From Candidatus Krumholzibacteriota bacterium (lineage in GTDB: Bacteria > Krumholzibacteriota > Krumholzibacteriia > Krumholzibacteriales > Krumholzibacteriaceae): 6,131 nt of DNA. The notes beneath the pieces were generated by a model that saw only the letters and a program-made list of their open reading frames with translations, made no database searches and was not told the DNA's origin. Position 1 is the first letter of the stretch. Every line of letters starts with the position of its first letter. The DNA lies in NCBI GenBank assembly GCA_030672805.1, contig DAOVFR010000162.1:1-6131 (forward strand). Reading direction: 5' to 3'. A program made the position numbers and the translations under genes. Below, piece by piece: positions 4,982 through 6,131 of this stretch.

Positions 4982-6131
4982 TCTTCTCTCCGATTCCCTG
5001 AACGGATACTATCTCTTCGATCCGCGCCTTTTTCAGACCTTCGATACTTCCGAACTCGACAAGCAGGAGCGCCTTCCGCTTTTCCCCGATACCGGGAATA
5101 TCATCCAGCGCGGAACGCCCGATCGATTTCAACCTGAGGTTCCTGTGGAATTCGATGGCAAACCGGTGCGCCTCGTTGCGAATTCGCTGAAGAAAATGCA
5201 GAATATCGCTCCTTCTCGGGAGTCGGACCGGTTCCGATACCTGTTCCAGATGGATATCCTCCTGTCTCTTTGCCAGCCCGATGATGGAGATTTTGTGTAT
5301 CTCCATGCCGTCCAGCACCTTCCGGGCAGTGGAGACATGGCCCCGACCGCCGTCGATGAGAAGCAGGTCCGGCAGCTCATCCCTTCCTGCCTTGAACCTT
5401 GTGAAACGCCGTTTCAGCACCTCGCCTAGCATTGCGAAATCATCGATCCCCCCGACTTCTCTTATCTTGAAGCGGCGGTAATCCGACTTCAGGGGTTTTC
5501 CGTTCTCGAAGACAACCATCGAACCCACTGCGTCATAACCATGGATATTCGAGACATCGTACGCCTCGATCCTTATGGGTGTTGAGATGAGACCCAGTGT
5601 TTTTTTTAGCTCTCCAAGGAGGGACGTGGGAGTCATGAGAGGTTTTATCTCCGAGAGGATCTTAAACTTTGCGTTTCTGAGCGCCAGTTCCACGAGTCTC
5701 TTCCCGGCGCCCTTCCGGGGCGATACGATGACAACGCGCCGACCGGTTCTTTCCCGGAACCATCTTTCCAGAAGTTCCCTGTCGGTAAGTACGCGTTGTG
5801 TGATGATAAGCGGCGGAATACCGGTAGCGGAATGGTAATAGAGCTCAAAGAAGGAATCGAAGATTTCACCGTCGCTCGTATCTTCACCGGAGGGAATTAT
5901 GAACGACTCGGAGCCAAGCAGCTTTCCTTCACGGATCCTGAGAACGACTCCGCACGATCTATCTCCCTCCCTGGAAATCGCAACGACATCCTCGTCCTTC
6001 CCCTCCGGTGTCACTGCCTGCTGCACCTGGGTGACCTTGTCGAGCGATTCGACCTGGTCCCTCACGATTGCCGCCGCCTCGTAGCATTTATCACCTGAAA
6101 GAGTCTTCATTTTGTTCCATAACTTCCTTCT
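4944..6131 (-). CDS. uvrC: Excinuclease ABC subunit C, C-terminal two thirds, cut by window edge
   Basis: Nuclease of UvrABC nucleotide excision repair; it incises on both sides of a lesion marked by UvrB. The frame is open to the window edge, giving 395 residues. Full-length UvrC is about 600, so the N-terminal GIY-YIG nuclease domain (3' incision) and the true start lie outside. First comes a UVR-type helical motif (CYEAAAIVRDQVESL) that contacts UvrB. Then comes the RNase H-like 5'-incision domain, with the active-site residues expected from E. coli D399, D438, D466 and H538 all present: the D of YDVSN, the second D of GIDDFAML, the D of LLIDGG and the H of RNEAHRFAI. Last are two helix-hairpin-helix motifs (DIPGIGEKRKALLL and VQGIGEKIARTVYKYL) for DNA binding. 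IDGGRGHV differs slightly from the common IDGGKGQL. The stop lies inside xerD. Confidence 0.96.
   Translation of the reverse strand, partial: RRKLWNKMKTLSGDKCYEAAAIVRDQVESLDKVTQVQQAVTPEGKDEDVVAISREGDRSCGVVLRIREGKLLGSESFIIPSGEDTSDGEIFDSFFELYYHSATGIPPLIITQRVLTDRELLERWFRERTGRRVVIVSPRKGAGKRLVELALRNAKFKILSEIKPLMTPTSLLGELKKTLGLISTPIRIEAYDVSNIHGYDAVGSMVVFENGKPLKSDYRRFKIREVGGIDDFAMLGEVLKRRFTRFKAGRDELPDLLLIDGGRGHVSTARKVLDGMEIHKISIIGLAKRQEDIHLEQVSEPVRLPRRSDILHFLQRIRNEAHRFAIEFHRNLRLKSIGRSALDDIPGIGEKRKALLLVEFGSIEGLKKARIEEIVSVQGIGEKIARTVYKYLHGE
4986..4991 (-). promoter_or_regulatory. Ribosome binding site for the TTG start of xerD
   Basis: GGAGAG, with its GGAG core 6 nt from the TTG, lies within uvrC codons for the GIGEKIA helix-hairpin-helix motif. 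An in-frame TAG at 5009-5011 limits any earlier start, and the few codons between contain no other start codon, so this site decides the TTG start. Confidence 0.7.

Noticed and set aside
1..6131. Hidden mobile element, CRISPR array, tRNA or defence system
   Set aside because: Coding sequence fills the window almost completely with core genes; the tyrosine recombinase fits a chromosomal Xer protein, with no att-like repeats, cargo genes or tRNA nearby.

Overview
The window is a densely packed run of seven bacterial genes, all on the minus strand. In transcription order (high to low coordinate) they are the 3' part of uvrC, a xerD-type tyrosine recombinase gene, scpA, scpB, an rluB-type 23S rRNA pseudouridine synthase gene, a hisC-type aminotransferase gene and the 5' part of cmk. 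Both end genes are cut by the window edges, not broken. I found no gene on the plus strand and no RNA gene, mobile element, CRISPR array or long repeat. No gene-free stretch exceeds 145 bases. Base composition looks balanced, with no obvious change between genes.

The organism is a bacterium (UvrC, Xer, ScpAB, Cmk). Xer next to scpAB-rluB, and rluB followed by an aminotransferase and cmk, recalls core clusters in Deltaproteobacteria-like lineages and several uncultured phyla. The window holds no marker that fixes the phylum, so this is a weak inference.

Layout: uvrC (4944-6131, N-terminal third missing) and xerD (4055-4981) overlap by 38 nt. The recombinase uses a TTG start whose Shine-Dalgarno sequence lies inside the uvrC tail. 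The 145-nt gap at 3910-4054 carries the one good sigma70-like promoter I can see (TTGACA, 17-nt spacer, TACTCT) and a small palindrome at the predicted transcription start. I infer that it drives scpA-scpB-rluB-hisC-cmk. scpA and scpB overlap by 29 nt, scpB and rluB by 11 nt, rluB and hisC are 13 nt apart, and hisC and cmk are 56 nt apart. I see no rho-independent terminator, so reading through from uvrC-xerD is also possible.

Functionally, the upstream half deals with chromosome integrity and segregation: nucleotide excision repair, dimer resolution, and the SMC-ScpAB condensin. The downstream half is growth housekeeping: large-subunit rRNA modification, histidine or aromatic amino acid synthesis, and CMP/dCMP phosphorylation. 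All complete genes have intact catalytic motifs. I see no sign of a novel system. The points worth a second look concern start sites, overlaps and regulation.
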